NCBI GenBank assembly: GCA_015662865.1 | Contig: DQTH01000302.1 | Coordinates: 1-54,734 of the forward strand | From: Desulfocapsa sulfexigens | GTDB taxonomy: Bacteria > Desulfobacterota > Desulfobulbia > Desulfobulbales > Desulfocapsaceae | DNA length: 54,734 bases | Direction: 5' to 3' | Part shown: one piece after another, positions 25,104-36,321 of the stretch | Position numbering within the stretch: position 1 is the first letter of the stretch | Layout of the letters: every line of letters starts with the position of its first letter | Made by a program: the position numbers and the translations under genes | Notes under the pieces: model-generated | Told to the model about the DNA's origin: nothing | Database searches by the model: none | What the model saw: only the letters and a program-made list of their open reading frames with translations

Positions 25104-27296
25104 CTAAATTCTTCTGGCTGTTATTACCTGATCCATCTGACGAAGATGCAAAAGAACCCTCTGCAGATGCTCCAAACCTTCAACTTCCACAGCTATATGA
25201 AAATCAGCAGTATCGGCAGGTGTTGTACGGGCAGTAATCTCTACGATATCCGCATCATCTGCACTGATGGCTGCACTGATGGCTGCAAACACACCTTTTC
25301 CATTTTCAGCACTGACTTGAATCTCCACCCTGTGACCCGCCTCTTCAGTGGTTATCCACTCCACATCGATCCAACGCTGAGGATCAGTGGCACGCAGGTT
25401 AACACATTCCGCCTTGTGTACGGAAATTCCACGACCATTGGTGATAAAACCCATGATAGGATCTCCTGGAACCGGATTGCAGCAGCGACTGATTTTAATC
25501 ATCATATCATCAATACCGTCAATATGAATCGACGATCCTGTTCCTGCTTTCCTGGGTCCGGGAGTTGTGACAGTCTGTTTCTTGGAATCAGTGGTTTCAG
25601 CACTGATGAGCCGCTCCTCTTCTTCCTTTCTGATTTCAGGAGGCTGAAGGGTTTTCACAAGATGTGGGATGGTGATCATTCCACTTCCCACTTTGGCAAG
25701 CATATCTTCCAGTGAATTGCAGTGCAGATCTTTTAACAGAACCTTCACGTGCCCGCTTTTGACCATCTTTTTAAGCGTGGTATCGTAGCGTTTCAGCTCT
25801 TTTTCACATATCTCACGTCCAAGATTCAGGGATTTTTCTCTCTCTGCCTTACGCAACCATGAACGCACACGGGAACGTGCGCGGCTTGTTTTGATCAGTT
25901 CAAGCCAGCCCCTTCTCGGACGCTGATTCTTCGAAGTAATGATCTCGATAATATCCCCATTCTGGATGGAATATTTCAGAGGAACCAGTTTTCCGTTTAC
26001 CTTGGCCCCCACACAATGATCTCCGACTTCAGTGTGAATTGCATAGGCAAAATCAATGGGACTACTGTTTACAGGAAATTCTTTCACTTCACCGGCAGGA
26101 GTCAGGGCATACACCTCAGGTGTATAAAGCTCACCGTGTACTGATTCCAGGAACTCTCCGGGATCTTCAACTTCCTGCAGAGTTTTGACCAGACTTTTCA
26201 GCTCTTTAAATACCCTGGCATCATTCTCAGAAGCGCTCTGCCCTTCTTTATATGCCCAGTGGGCAGCAACACCTTCCTGGGCAATACGATCCATCTCTTC
26301 GGTACGGATCTGAATCTCGATAAAATGATCTCTTGGCCCCACCACTGTGGTGTGCATTGACTGATAATTATTGGCTTTGGGGACTGAAATAAAATCTTTT
26401 ATGCGGCCAGGAACCGGTGACCAGTTGGCGTGGATGACACCCAGCGCCTCGTAGCATTCCTTCACGGTATTGACAATAATACGAAAGGCGACCTTATCAT
26501 AAACCCTCTCCAGGGGGATTTTCTGAGCCACCAGTTTTTTATAAATGGAATACAGATGTTTGGGTCTGCCGATGATACGCGTAGGAGTGACAGCACTTTC
26601 TGCAAGTTTTCCATGAATAATGGATATCACCTCATCCACATAATTCTGTCTTTCCTCAAGAGAGCTTTCAAGCCTGGAAACCAGATCAACATATTCATCA
26701 GGATAGAGAAACTGAAAAGATAAATCTTCCAGTTCACGTTTCATCCAGTCAATACCAAGGCGTGATGCCAGGGGGGCATAGAGGTCTTTGGTTTCCCGGG
26801 CGATTTCAAGCTGACGATCAGGCTCCACGGTGTCTAAGAGACACATATCCTGAAGTCTGTCTGCCAGTTTAACAAGCAATACCCTGACATCACTGGCAAT
26901 GGCCAGCAACATTTTCCTGACATTTTCAGCCTGATGAGCCAGTTTTGAATTGTAATGAACCTTTGTAATACGGGTACAGCCATCAACGATCGTTGCAACA
27001 CTGTCACCAAACGCCTTACGCAGTGTGGAAAGCTCCACGCCCTCTTTCAGAACACCATGCAGCAGGCCAGCCACAATGGTATCCAGATCCAGATGCATGG
27101 AAGCAAGGGTAGAGGCCACGTTCAGCGCATGATCCAGGTACGGAGTTCCGGAAAAATGTTTTTTATCGGTATGAACTGATACCGCTAACTCCCAGGCCTT
27201 ATCAAGGGGACTGAGATCTATCCCGTGCAGATAACTCCTTGTGAGTATTTTCAGTCCTTCCTGATTAACCATAACAGTGAGTTCCTTATCCATCAC
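25104..27296 (-). CDS. Bifunctional (p)ppGpp synthetase/hydrolase (RelA/SpoT)
   Basis: HD domain, synthetase VYDKVAFRIIVNTVKECYEALGVIHANWSPVPGRIKDFISVPKANNYQSMHTTVVGP, TGS, ACT. Confidence 0.95.
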   Translation of the reverse strand: MMDKELTVMVNQEGLKILTRSYLHGIDLSPLDKAWELAVSVHTDKKHFSGTPYLDHALNVASTLASMHLDLDTIVAGLLHGVLKEGVELSTLRKAFGDSVATIVDGCTRITKVHYNSKLAHQAENVRKMLLAIASDVRVLLVKLADRLQDMCLLDTVEPDRQLEIARETKDLYAPLASRLGIDWMKRELEDLSFQFLYPDEYVDLVSRLESSLEERQNYVDEVISIIHGKLAESAVTPTRIIGRPKHLYSIYKKLVAQKIPLERVYDKVAFRIIVNTVKECYEALGVIHANWSPVPGRIKDFISVPKANNYQSMHTTVVGPRDHFIEIQIRTEEMDRIAQEGVAAHWAYKEGQSASENDARVFKELKSLVKTLQEVEDPGEFLESVHGELYTPEVYALTPAGEVKEFPVNSSPIDFAYAIHTEVGDHCVGAKVNGKLVPLKYSIQNGDIIEIITSKNQRPRRGWLELIKTSRARSRVRSWLRKAEREKSLNLGREICEKELKRYDTTLKKMVKSGHVKVLLKDLHCNSLEDMLAKVGSGMITIPHLVKTLQPPEIRKEEEERLISAETTDSKKQTVTTPGPRKAGTGSSIHIDGIDDMMIKISRCCNPVPGDPIMGFITNGRGISVHKAECVNLRATDPQRWIDVEWITTEEAGHRVEIQVSAENGKGVFAAISAAISADDADIVEITARTTPADTADFHIAVEVEGLEHLQRVLLHLRQMDQVITARRI

Positions 27297-29002
27297 CCTT
27301 TCATGGCTTCATCAATTAACGCAACAATCCTTGCTACTACACTCTCAGGTTCAAGCTCCTCTGTTGCACCGTCTTTCCGCTTGCGGAGCTCTACAACGCC
27401 GTCTTTTGTCAGTCGTTTACCAACCGTTACCCGCAGAGGAATGCCTAAAAGATCAGCATCTTTAAACTTTGAACCGGGACGTTCATCACGATCATCGAAC
27501 AGGACTTCAACTCCTTTTTCCTGCAACTCAAGGTACAGGGATTCCGCGGTTTTAGTTATCTGCTCATCCTTGAGGCCAAGGTTCAGCAGAATAACCTGCA
27601 CAGGAGCAAGGGGCATGGGGAAAATCATGCCGTTCTCATCATGATTCTGCTCAATGGCAGCTGCGACGATACGGCTTACCCCAATTCCATAACATCCCAT
27701 AACCATGGGTCTGTCCTGTCCATTGCTGTCCTGGTACACTGCATTCATGGCAGCGGAATAACCCGTTCCCAGTTTAAAGACATGGCCAACTTCAATTCCC
27801 TCTTTCATGCCAAGGGCAGCACCACAGACAGGACAGGGATCAGTATCGGTAATCTGCCGCAGATCAGCCACAGCAAACGGTTCAAAATCCCGGCCCATAT
27901 TTACGTTTCTAAAATGAAAATTCTTTTCATTGGCTCCGGTTACAAAGTTTCGCATTGCAGCCACTTCCGCGTCAACCACCAGTTTAACCTTTATGCCAAC
28001 GGGCCCGAGATAGCCAGTTGGAACACCGGTTGCATCAAATACGCCTTTGTCATCCAGCATTTCAACATCAACAGCGCCAAGGAGATTTTTAAGCTTTACT
28101 TCCTGCACTTCACGGTCACCACGAACCAGAACAGCAACAACTTCTTCCCCTGCTTTATAGACCATGGTCTTCACAAGTTCGTGTGACTCAATGTTCATAA
28201 ACTCACACACCACCGGAACTTTCCGTTTGCCGGGAGTTTCAACTTTTTCGAGCTCCAGCATGGGGCTCTCATCTGCAGCCGGTGCAATGACTGCTGCCTT
28301 TTCGCTGTTTGCTGCATAGTCACAGGCAGAACAGATCACCAGGGTGTCTTCGCCAGTATCAGCAAGCACCATAAACTCATGGGAAAAACTACCGCCAATT
28401 GTTCCGGAATCCGCTTCAACAGGACGGAAATCCAGTCCGCAGCGGGTAAATATCCGTTTATAGGCATCATACATGCGCTGATAGGATTCTCCTGAAGCCG
28501 TATCATCAACATCAAAAGAATATGCATCCTTCATGATAAACTCACGGCCGCGCATCAAGCCGAATCGCGGCCTGATCTCGTCACGGAATTTGGTCTGAAT
28601 CTGATAAAGGTTTATGGGCAGATCCCGATATGATCGTATTTCCCGACGTGCAAGGTCTGTTATTACTTCCTCATGGGTCGGTCCAAGGCAGGACTCGCGG
28701 TCATGACGATCAACAAATCGCAGCAATTCAGGCCCATATTTTTCATAACGTCCGGTTTCATGCCAGAGATCAGCAGGCTGTACCATTGGCATGAGAAGTT
28801 CCTGGGCACCGGCCCTGTTCATTTCTTCTCGGACAATCTGTTCAACTTTACGAATTGCAGCAAGACCAAGTGGCAGATATGTATAAATTCCTGCAGTCAA
28901 TTTCCTGATATAACCACCACGTAAAAGAAGGCGATGGCTGACAACTTCCGCTTCAGCAGGGTTCTCTTTAAGGGTGGGGATAAGTGATTTTGAATATCTC
29001 AT
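27293..29002 (-). CDS. proS: Prolyl-tRNA synthetase
   Basis: MRYSKSLIPTLKENPAEAEVVSHRLLLRGGYIRKLTAGIYTYLPLGL; LGPTHEEVITDL; insertion domain. Confidence 0.97.
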   Translation of the reverse strand: MRYSKSLIPTLKENPAEAEVVSHRLLLRGGYIRKLTAGIYTYLPLGLAAIRKVEQIVREEMNRAGAQELLMPMVQPADLWHETGRYEKYGPELLRFVDRHDRESCLGPTHEEVITDLARREIRSYRDLPINLYQIQTKFRDEIRPRFGLMRGREFIMKDAYSFDVDDTASGESYQRMYDAYKRIFTRCGLDFRPVEADSGTIGGSFSHEFMVLADTGEDTLVICSACDYAANSEKAAVIAPAADESPMLELEKVETPGKRKVPVVCEFMNIESHELVKTMVYKAGEEVVAVLVRGDREVQEVKLKNLLGAVDVEMLDDKGVFDATGVPTGYLGPVGIKVKLVVDAEVAAMRNFVTGANEKNFHFRNVNMGRDFEPFAVADLRQITDTDPCPVCGAALGMKEGIEVGHVFKLGTGYSAAMNAVYQDSNGQDRPMVMGCYGIGVSRIVAAAIEQNHDENGMIFPMPLAPVQVILLNLGLKDEQITKTAESLYLELQEKGVEVLFDDRDERPGSKFKDADLLGIPLRVTVGKRLTKDGVVELRKRKDGATEELEPESVVARIVALIDEAMKG

Positions 29003-29006
29003 TGTT

Positions 29007-30089
29007 CTAAGCCTTGTCTGTTGCCTCTTCTATTTTTTTTAGTTCGCGAAGAAAAGTATCAAGTAGGTCATCCTCTTTAACCTTCTTATATAATTTACCT
29101 TTTTTAAATATAATACCGACTCCGTTTCCACCGGCAAGACCAATATCAGCTTCTTTTGCCTCACCTGGACCATTCACCACACAACCCATAACAGCGACCT
29201 TGATAGGCTTTGCCATGGTTTGTACATAGCGCTCAACTTCTTCTGCAATGGAAAAAAGATCAATCTGTGTTCTGCCGCAGGTTGGGCAGGAAATCAACTC
29301 TGGGCCACGTTCCCGAATTTTAAGGGAGCGCAGCAACTCAAATCCAACACGAATTTCCTCCACCGGATCACGGGTAAGAGAAATACGAAAAGTATCTCCG
29401 ATTCCCTGGTGAAGCAGTATTCCGAGGGCAACGCTTGACTTCACTGTTCCTGCAATCAGGCCGCCAGCTTCAGTTACACCAAAATGCAGTGGATAGTCCG
29501 TGAGCTTTGAAAGCTGCTGATAGCCACTGATGGTGGTGAGAGTATCTGAAGATTTAATGGAAATCTTGATTTCCTCAAACCCCTGATCTTCAAGAAGACG
29601 CACATTTCTAAGTGCACTTTCGATTAGGGCCGTTGGGTTATCCTCACTGGGATAACCATATTTTTTCAGAAGATCCTTTTCAATTGAACCACTGTTCACG
29701 CCCACCCGGATAGGAACTTTATGTAATTTGGCGGCATCAACAACACGGGCCAGTTTTTCAGGACCGCCAAGGTTTCCGGGATTAATACGAATACCCTGTG
29801 CACCATTTTCCATGGCTGCCACAGCAAGACGATAATCAAAATGAATATCTGCTATGAGCGGAATCAGGATATTTTCCCTGATTTCCCGGATGGCTGCTGC
29901 CGCCTCCTGGTCTAGTACAGCCACGCGGATTATCTCACATCCGGCATCCTGTAATCTTTCAATCTGAGTAAGAGTTGTCGCCACATCCCGGGTATCAGTG
30001 TTGGTCATGGATTGCACTGAAATCGGGCTGCCGCCTCCCACTGGCAGACCGCCGACATGAATTAATCTGGTCTGTTTTCTAAGTATCAT
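29007..30089 (-). CDS. ispG: 4-hydroxy-3-methylbut-2-enyl diphosphate synthase
   Basis: VQSMTNTDTRDVATTLTQI, ISCPTCGRTQIDL, GCVVNGPGEAKEADIG. Confidence 0.97.
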   Translation of the reverse strand: MILRKQTRLIHVGGLPVGGGSPISVQSMTNTDTRDVATTLTQIERLQDAGCEIIRVAVLDQEAAAAIREIRENILIPLIADIHFDYRLAVAAMENGAQGIRINPGNLGGPEKLARVVDAAKLHKVPIRVGVNSGSIEKDLLKKYGYPSEDNPTALIESALRNVRLLEDQGFEEIKISIKSSDTLTTISGYQQLSKLTDYPLHFGVTEAGGLIAGTVKSSVALGILLHQGIGDTFRISLTRDPVEEIRVGFELLRSLKIRERGPELISCPTCGRTQIDLFSIAEEVERYVQTMAKPIKVAVMGCVVNGPGEAKEADIGLAGGNGVGIIFKKGKLYKKVKEDDLLDTFLRELKKIEEATDKA

Positions 30090-30820
30090 CTGTCCTGTTC
30101 CTGTTGCTCTTTTTTTACCAGGCTGAGTTCAGCATCAGATGCTCGAACATACATGGGAACAGCGGATTCCAGATCCATGATGTCTCCCATGTGCAGCTGT
30201 TCACAACATAAAAAACCAATGGCCACGGCTGATGGATAATTCAGGGGAAGAGGAGCAGTGGTTACAAAATTCCCTGGAATTTTGTCAAAAATTTCCCCAT
30301 ATGGAAACAGTCCGTCCCCCACCATCAACACAGGTTCGCTTACCTCTGAGGCAAGCTCATCCGGTGAGAGAGCCTGAATGTTGCCCTGGCGCCTATACAC
30401 GCCCTTAGCATCCGGCAGATACCATCTTCTATAAACTTCTTTCTTTCTGGCATCGAGCAGAACACAAAGGGGTTTGTCCCCCGGACAGCAAAGAGCCAGC
30501 GCATCCAGAGTTGACACACCAAGCAGCGGTTTATCCATGGCCGTAGCCAATCCCTTCACCGTAGCCATACCGATACGCAGTCCGGTGAATGATCCGGGCC
30601 CAAGCCCCACTGCCAGACCGTCAATATCAGCAAAATCGATCCGGTTTTCACTGAGCAGCCAGTCTATTCCAGTGAGCAGTCGCCTGGAATGGGTGAGCTT
30701 ACTGTTTAAATTCAACGATGCAATGAGCTCTCCATCATGGACATCACCATATGTAAGTGCCACGGAGCTGCAGGCTATTGCGGTGTCTAAAGCAAGAAGC
30801 AGGGGGCGGACTTTGCTCAC
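30086..30820 (-). CDS. tsaB: tRNA threonylcarbamoyladenosine biosynthesis protein TsaB
   Basis: LLALDTAIACSSVAL, GLAVGLGPGSFTGLRIGMATVKGLA. Confidence 0.93.
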   Translation of the reverse strand: MSKVRPLLLALDTAIACSSVALTYGDVHDGELIASLNLNSKLTHSRRLLTGIDWLLSENRIDFADIDGLAVGLGPGSFTGLRIGMATVKGLATAMDKPLLGVSTLDALALCCPGDKPLCVLLDARKKEVYRRWYLPDAKGVYRRQGNIQALSPDELASEVSEPVLMVGDGLFPYGEIFDKIPGNFVTTAPLPLNYPSAVAIGFLCCEQLHMGDIMDLESAVPMYVRASDAELSLVKKEQQEQDR

Positions 30821-31896
30821 GAGCTGAAAATCCTGGCAATATCGTTATAAAAAACAAAAACCATGGCTGTGACTAAAAAGGCGATTCCAATCTGCTGCCC
30901 AATAATCTGCATTTTTTCTGATATAGGTTTTTTTCGGATTGCCTCAATGGTGAGAAACATCAGATGTCCACCGTCAAGCACAGGAATGGGCAGAAGATTG
31001 AGGATACCGAGATTGACACTGAGCAGCCCCATAAAAAATACCAGATTGACCCAGCCGGCCTGCATCTGTTTGCCTGCAATCTGAGCAATGAGAATCGGCC
31101 CTCCCAGCTCTGAAACCGGTACCACCTGCTGGATAAGTTTCACAAAACCCAAGACCGTCAGACTGATATACATCCAGGTCTGGGAGCAGGCAGCCAGAAA
31201 AGCACCAACCGGCCCTGTTGGCGAATAAAAGAGTTCCTCAGCCTTGACAATGCCGATCATGAAACGTTCTCCGACCTCTTCACCAAAAATACTTTTTACC
31301 GGCTGCTTTGCAGGTGTTACAACGAGGGTAATCTCTTCACCTCCGCGGGCAAGAAAGAAGGTCAGTTCTTCACCATTTGAATCTTTGACCAGATTCAGAA
31401 CATCCATCCAATGCTGTGTCGGATGACCATTGATAGTAATGATGGTATCGTCCACCTGAAAGCCTGCAGCAGCTGCTGGAGTGCCCGGATTGACCTGTCC
31501 AATTTTTGTTGTGTCATGGCTGTCCGGCAAACCCATCACAGCAAAAACCATGAAAAAGAGAACAAGAGTGAAAAGCAGATTAAATAGAGGACCGGCAAAA
31601 ACGATTAAAAACCGCTGCCATACCGGCTTGTGTGCAAAGGAAGCCTCTCGTTCCTCTTCACCTGCGTCCTTTTGTTCATCCGGATTTTCCCCAAACATCT
31701 TTACATAGCCGCCCAGAGGCAGAGCACTCAGCTGGTATTCAGTTTCACCCACAGTTTTGCTGTATATCCTGGGACCGAAACCAAGGGAAAATTTGAGTAC
31801 TCTTACTTTAAAAAGCTTGGCAAAAAGAAAATGCCCCAACTCATGGACAAAAATTAGAATGCCTAAAACAATAATAAATGCAACTGCCGTATTCAT
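30817..31896 (-). CDS. rseP: RIP metalloprotease RseP
   Basis: ILIFVHELGHFLFAKLFKVRV, PDZ, LLPIPVLDGGHL. Confidence 0.96.
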   Translation of the reverse strand: MNTAVAFIIVLGILIFVHELGHFLFAKLFKVRVLKFSLGFGPRIYSKTVGETEYQLSALPLGGYVKMFGENPDEQKDAGEEEREASFAHKPVWQRFLIVFAGPLFNLLFTLVLFFMVFAVMGLPDSHDTTKIGQVNPGTPAAAAGFQVDDTIITINGHPTQHWMDVLNLVKDSNGEELTFFLARGGEEITLVVTPAKQPVKSIFGEEVGERFMIGIVKAEELFYSPTGPVGAFLAACSQTWMYISLTVLGFVKLIQQVVPVSELGGPILIAQIAGKQMQAGWVNLVFFMGLLSVNLGILNLLPIPVLDGGHLMFLTIEAIRKKPISEKMQIIGQQIGIAFLVTAMVFVFYNDIARIFSS

Positions 31897-31929
31897 ATAA
31901 AAACCTTCGCAGGTTGATTGATAGAGAAA

Positions 31930-33090
31930 TTATGCTCTCTTCCTGATGAGAAGATTTGCCTCTTCCCTTGCCTGACGATCAGCAAGCAGGATATCCTCAA
32001 TGGAATCCTCACTGCCGTCTCTTACTTCGTCCATAACCTTAGCCACGATTAAAGTAATATCAAGAAAGGAAATCTCTCCTTCAAGAAAGGCATCCACAGC
32101 AACTTCATTGGCAGCATTGAGTACTGCCGGTTGAACACCACCACTACGAATAGCTTTAAAAGCAAGGGAAAGAGCAGGGAAACGATCATAATCAGGATCA
32201 TGGAATTCAAGATTAGAACAGTTTGCCAGGTTTAACCCAGGCAATGACATGGGAAGCCGTCTTGGATAAGACAAGGCATAGGCAATGGGAATCCGCATAT
32301 CGGGAATACCAAGCTGTGCAATCACTGAACCATCCTGATACTCCACCAGAGAATGAACAACGGATTGGGGGTGCACAACCACTTCAATATCATCCACAGA
32401 GACGTTAAAAAGCCATTTGGCTTCAATAACCTCGAGGCCTTTGTTCATAAGAGTTGCAGAATCTATGGAAATTTTGCGTCCCATATCCCAGTTGGGATGC
32501 GCAAGGGCCTGGTCAGGGGTAACGGTTTCCAGTTCCCGGCGGCTCTTTTCTCTGAATGGTCCGCCAGATGCTGTGAGAATAATCTTTGCCACATCATCAC
32601 GATGCCCTGCCTCCAGCGCCTGAAAGATAGCACTGTGCTCAGAATCAACCGGCAGGAGTTTGACACCTTTTTCCCGGCAACGATCCATTACAAGTTTACC
32701 GGCCATGACCAGGGTTTCCTTGTTGGCAAGCCCTATGTCCTTGCCAGCCTCAATGGCTGCAAGAGTAGGGAGCAGACCTGCGGCACCGACAATGGCAGAA
32801 ATTGTCATACTCGCAGATGCCAGAGCTGCTACTTCCCGGCTGCCTTCTGCGCCATATTTAACCCTGTCATGATATTTCTCCGGGAGTTGCTGGCGGAGTT
32901 GATCCGCACCGTCACTTTCTGCAACAGAGATCAGTTCCGGATCAAATTCCAATACCTGATCGTACAGTTTTGAGATATTTTTCCCCGCAGCAAGACCAGT
33001 AACACTGTAGAGATCCGGAAAACTCCGGACAACATCCAGAACATTACACCCTATGGAGCCTGTGGAACCGAGAACAGTGAGTTTCTTCAT
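31930..33090 (-). CDS. dxr: 1-deoxy-D-xylulose-5-phosphate reductoisomerase
   Basis: [55 protein letters not shown]. Confidence 0.97.
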   Translation of the reverse strand: MKKLTVLGSTGSIGCNVLDVVRSFPDLYSVTGLAAGKNISKLYDQVLEFDPELISVAESDGADQLRQQLPEKYHDRVKYGAEGSREVAALASASMTISAIVGAAGLLPTLAAIEAGKDIGLANKETLVMAGKLVMDRCREKGVKLLPVDSEHSAIFQALEAGHRDDVAKIILTASGGPFREKSRRELETVTPDQALAHPNWDMGRKISIDSATLMNKGLEVIEAKWLFNVSVDDIEVVVHPQSVVHSLVEYQDGSVIAQLGIPDMRIPIAYALSYPRRLPMSLPGLNLANCSNLEFHDPDYDRFPALSLAFKAIRSGGVQPAVLNAANEVAVDAFLEGEISFLDITLIVAKVMDEVRDGSEDSIEDILLADRQAREEANLLIRKRA

Positions 33091-33875
33091 ATAAGTTGCA
33101 GGAGGTAATAGAGGACAGGAGCAGCAAATAATATGGAGTCTGCACGATCAAGAATACCCCCATGGCCGCCGAGAATAGTTCCGGAGTCTTTTGTTCCTGT
33201 TGCCCTTTTAATAACCGATTCAACCAGATCACCACAAATTCCAACAACAGCCAAAAAAATGGCAGAAAAAAGTAGAAACAGCCAGGGAACAGAATCCAGA
33301 AAAAGGAATGCTAAAAGTATAGCCACAATCATTCCGGCAACAATTCCGCCAACTGCACCCTCAATGGTTTTATTGGGACTGATCAATGGACTGAGCTTGT
33401 GTTTGCCCAAGGCACGCCCGGTGTAGTAGGCACCGGAATCAGATCCTGCTGTGATTCCGGTGAGAATGAGCAGCCAATAATTTCCGTCCGGCATCCCTCG
33501 TATCAATAGCAGATGTGCACCAAGAAAACCAACCCAGAGCAACCCGAGACTGCAGCGTGAAAAAAAACCATAGCTGTCAAAATCTTTTTTATAGCTTCCG
33601 AGCGTCCAGAATGATAACAGCAGAAATGCGAGTACGAGTCCGCCACTGATACCAAGTTGAGGAGTGGTAGCGACTGAGAGGAGAGGGAGAACTGATAAAA
33701 ACGCCAGAACAGCGGAGCCCCAAAAAGAATCATCAGAAAGAGCCATTTTTCCATACTCGTAAGCTCCTATGACAAGTCCGACGATGAGGACAAGGGCAAA
33801 AAGAGTAAAAGACCCTTTAAGCAAGAGAAGCAGCCAGCAACCGGCTAAAGCAAGACCTGGAATGACCCGATTCAT
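33087..33875 (-). CDS. cdsA: Phosphatidate cytidylyltransferase
   Basis: [67 protein letters not shown]. Confidence 0.95.
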   Translation of the reverse strand: MNRVIPGLALAGCWLLLLLKGSFTLFALVLIVGLVIGAYEYGKMALSDDSFWGSAVLAFLSVLPLLSVATTPQLGISGGLVLAFLLLSFWTLGSYKKDFDSYGFFSRCSLGLLWVGFLGAHLLLIRGMPDGNYWLLILTGITAGSDSGAYYTGRALGKHKLSPLISPNKTIEGAVGGIVAGMIVAILLAFLFLDSVPWLFLLFSAIFLAVVGICGDLVESVIKRATGTKDSGTILGGHGGILDRADSILFAAPVLYYLLQLI

Positions 33876-33878
33876 ATT

Positions 33879-34625
33879 TTACCCACTTTCGACTTGAGCG
33901 CTGGTTTTTCCAAAACGCCGCTCTCGTCTCTGATATTCTGCAATGGCACTAGCAAAAGCTTCCTCACGAAACTCGGGCCACATTGCGTCTGTAAAATATA
34001 TTTCAGCATAGGATGCCTGCCAGAGAAGGAAATTGGAAAGCCTGGCTTCCCCACCGGTCCGGATAAGGAGGTCAGGATCAGGAAGACCAGCCGTATAAAG
34101 ATGACTGTCAATGAGTTTTTCATCAATGTCATCTGTTTTGATATCTCCGGATTTTACTTCAGCAGCAATCATACGGACGGCACGGATCATCTCTGATCGT
34201 CCGCCATAACTCAAGGCCAGGTTCAGTGTAAGCTTATCATTTTTTGATGTGTCACTGATAGTATTTTTAAGGACTTTATGGACATCTTTTGGAAGCTTCT
34301 CAACATCCCCTATACATGTGAGCCGAATATTGTTTTTCAGCATCCTGGAAAGCTCTTTCTGAAGATAATTTTTTAACAGCCCCATGAGCCCGCCCACCTC
34401 ATCAGCAGGACGTTTCCAGTTTTCAGTGGAGAATGCGTACAAAGTCAACACTTCTACACCCCACTCGGCAGCACACTCAACAATTGCCTGAACTGAGTCA
34501 ACACCTACCTTATGACCGTACAAGCGAGGTTTATTCTGCTGTTTAGCCCAGCGCCCGTTTCCATCCATGATAATGGCCACATGACGGGGAAGATGTTTAG
34601 GATCTATTGATTGCGGTACAGACAT
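33879..34625 (-). CDS. uppS: Undecaprenyl diphosphate synthase (isoprenyl transferase)
   Basis: HVAIIMDGNGRWAKQQNKPRLYGHKVG; DPDLLIRTGGEARLSNFLLWQASYAEIYFTD. Confidence 0.97.
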   Translation of the reverse strand: MSVPQSIDPKHLPRHVAIIMDGNGRWAKQQNKPRLYGHKVGVDSVQAIVECAAEWGVEVLTLYAFSTENWKRPADEVGGLMGLLKNYLQKELSRMLKNNIRLTCIGDVEKLPKDVHKVLKNTISDTSKNDKLTLNLALSYGGRSEMIRAVRMIAAEVKSGDIKTDDIDEKLIDSHLYTAGLPDPDLLIRTGGEARLSNFLLWQASYAEIYFTDAMWPEFREEAFASAIAEYQRRERRFGKTSAQVESG

Positions 34626-34771
34626 GATTACTTAAGAGATTCACATGGACAAATTCGACAAAAAATATATGCAAAAGCATATAAAGCAACTATTCCTGTC
34701 ACGTGGGTTAAATGCGTCACAGGAACGGATAGTGTATTACAATAAAATGGATGTCAGATTTTTTTTATCAA

Positions 34772-35326
34772 TCAGACTTCCATCATTTCTTTTTCTTTGT
34801 GCTCAGTCACTTCGTCAATTTGCTTAACATAAGTATCTGTTTCTTTCTGGGCGTCATCCTGAAGTTTGAAAAGATCGTCCTCAGAGATTTCCTTGTCTTT
34901 TTTCTGCTGCTTCAGGGTATCAATGGCTTCACGCCTGACATTTCGAATTGCAACTCTGAACTCTTCCGCAACTTTGCGAACCTGTTTAACAAGTTCTTTT
35001 CGACGTTCTTCAGTAAGCTGAGGAATGGTGAGGCGAATAACCTTGCCGTCATTTGCCGGAGCCAGACCTAGATTGGACTTTAGAATGGCTTTTTCAATGG
35101 CCGGCACCATTTGAGGATCCCAGGGCTGGATGGCAATCATCCTGCTTTCGGGAATAGTCATTGTGGCAACCTGATTCATGGGCATTGGACTACCGTAGGC
35201 ATCAACGGAAATCCCATCGAGAAGCGATATGGAAGCTCGTCCGGTGCGTACTTTTGAAAGCTCATTTTTAAAAGCTTCCACACTTTTGTCCATCTTATCT
35301 GCCATTTCAATAATCACTTCACTCAT
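34772..35326 (-). CDS. frr: Ribosome recycling factor
   Basis: Full-length match to RRF signatures (LSKVRTGRASISLLDGI...IPQLTEERRKELVKQVRK). Confidence 0.97.
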   Translation of the reverse strand: MSEVIIEMADKMDKSVEAFKNELSKVRTGRASISLLDGISVDAYGSPMPMNQVATMTIPESRMIAIQPWDPQMVPAIEKAILKSNLGLAPANDGKVIRLTIPQLTEERRKELVKQVRKVAEEFRVAIRNVRREAIDTLKQQKKDKEISEDDLFKLQDDAQKETDTYVKQIDEVTEHKEKEMMEV

Positions 35327-35534
35327 GCCACATTCTCCAGATTCATTATTGCTTTATTGGTGAAAATAATCGTAACCAATCACAGGGTTTGTAACTACCG
35401 GTTTCGCATATTCGATTTCATAGGCCTTCACAGGTACCTCATACTTTTGTAACACGCCAGAACGCTATAGCCCATATGCTGGTGGGCGTAACCGTGAAAA
35501 GATGACACCTGTAAACTTACAAATAATCTTCTAC

Positions 35535-36248
35535 TCAACTTCCGATAAGACTGCCTATCTTCTCCCCAGCTACTGCTCGGCGAATACTACCAGATTTTGT
35601 CATATTGAGAACCAAAATCGGCTTGTTATCTTCTTTGGCGAGTGCGATCCCTGAAGCATCCATAACACGAAGATTTTTTGAAAGGACATCGTCATAGGTT
35701 AATTTGTCATATTTAACAGCATCTGCGTGAAGGACAGGGTCCTTATCATATACGCCATCTACTTTAGTTGCCTTAATGATGATATCAGCATCTATCTCAA
35801 GTGCGCGAAGGACACCAGCAGAATCTGTAGTAAAGTATGGATTTCCGGTACCTGCAGCGAAAATTACTGCCCGTCCTTTCTCCAGATGCCGCGTTGCCCG
35901 ACGTCGAATGTACGGCTCACACACAAGGCGCATGGGGATCGCAGACATAACCCGTGTCACCACACCACCACGCTCAAGTGCATCCTGCAAGGCTAAAGAA
36001 TTGATAACCGTTGCAAGCATTCCCATGTTGTCGGCAGCGGTTCTGTCCATGCCCTGACTAGCACCCTTTACTCCACGGAATATGTTTCCGGCACCAATCA
36101 CGATGCCGACTTCCACACCAAGATCAATGATCCCTTTAATTTCTTCTGAAATTTCTCCAAGAACATCGGTATTGATACCAAAAGAGTCATCTCCCATAAG
36201 GGCTTCACCACTCAATTTCAATAGTATCCTTTTATACTTCAGTTCCAT
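35535..36248 (-). CDS. pyrH: UMP kinase
   Basis: [42 protein letters not shown]. Confidence 0.97.
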   Translation of the reverse strand: MELKYKRILLKLSGEALMGDDSFGINTDVLGEISEEIKGIIDLGVEVGIVIGAGNIFRGVKGASQGMDRTAADNMGMLATVINSLALQDALERGGVVTRVMSAIPMRLVCEPYIRRRATRHLEKGRAVIFAAGTGNPYFTTDSAGVLRALEIDADIIIKATKVDGVYDKDPVLHADAVKYDKLTYDDVLSKNLRVMDASGIALAKEDNKPILVLNMTKSGSIRRAVAGEKIGSLIGS

Positions 36249-36321
36249 AGCAACTCCATATTAAGAGAAATAAAGAGCTCCTGTCAGAGATTAAAGTTCT
36301 ATGACAGGAGTTGAATAAGAC

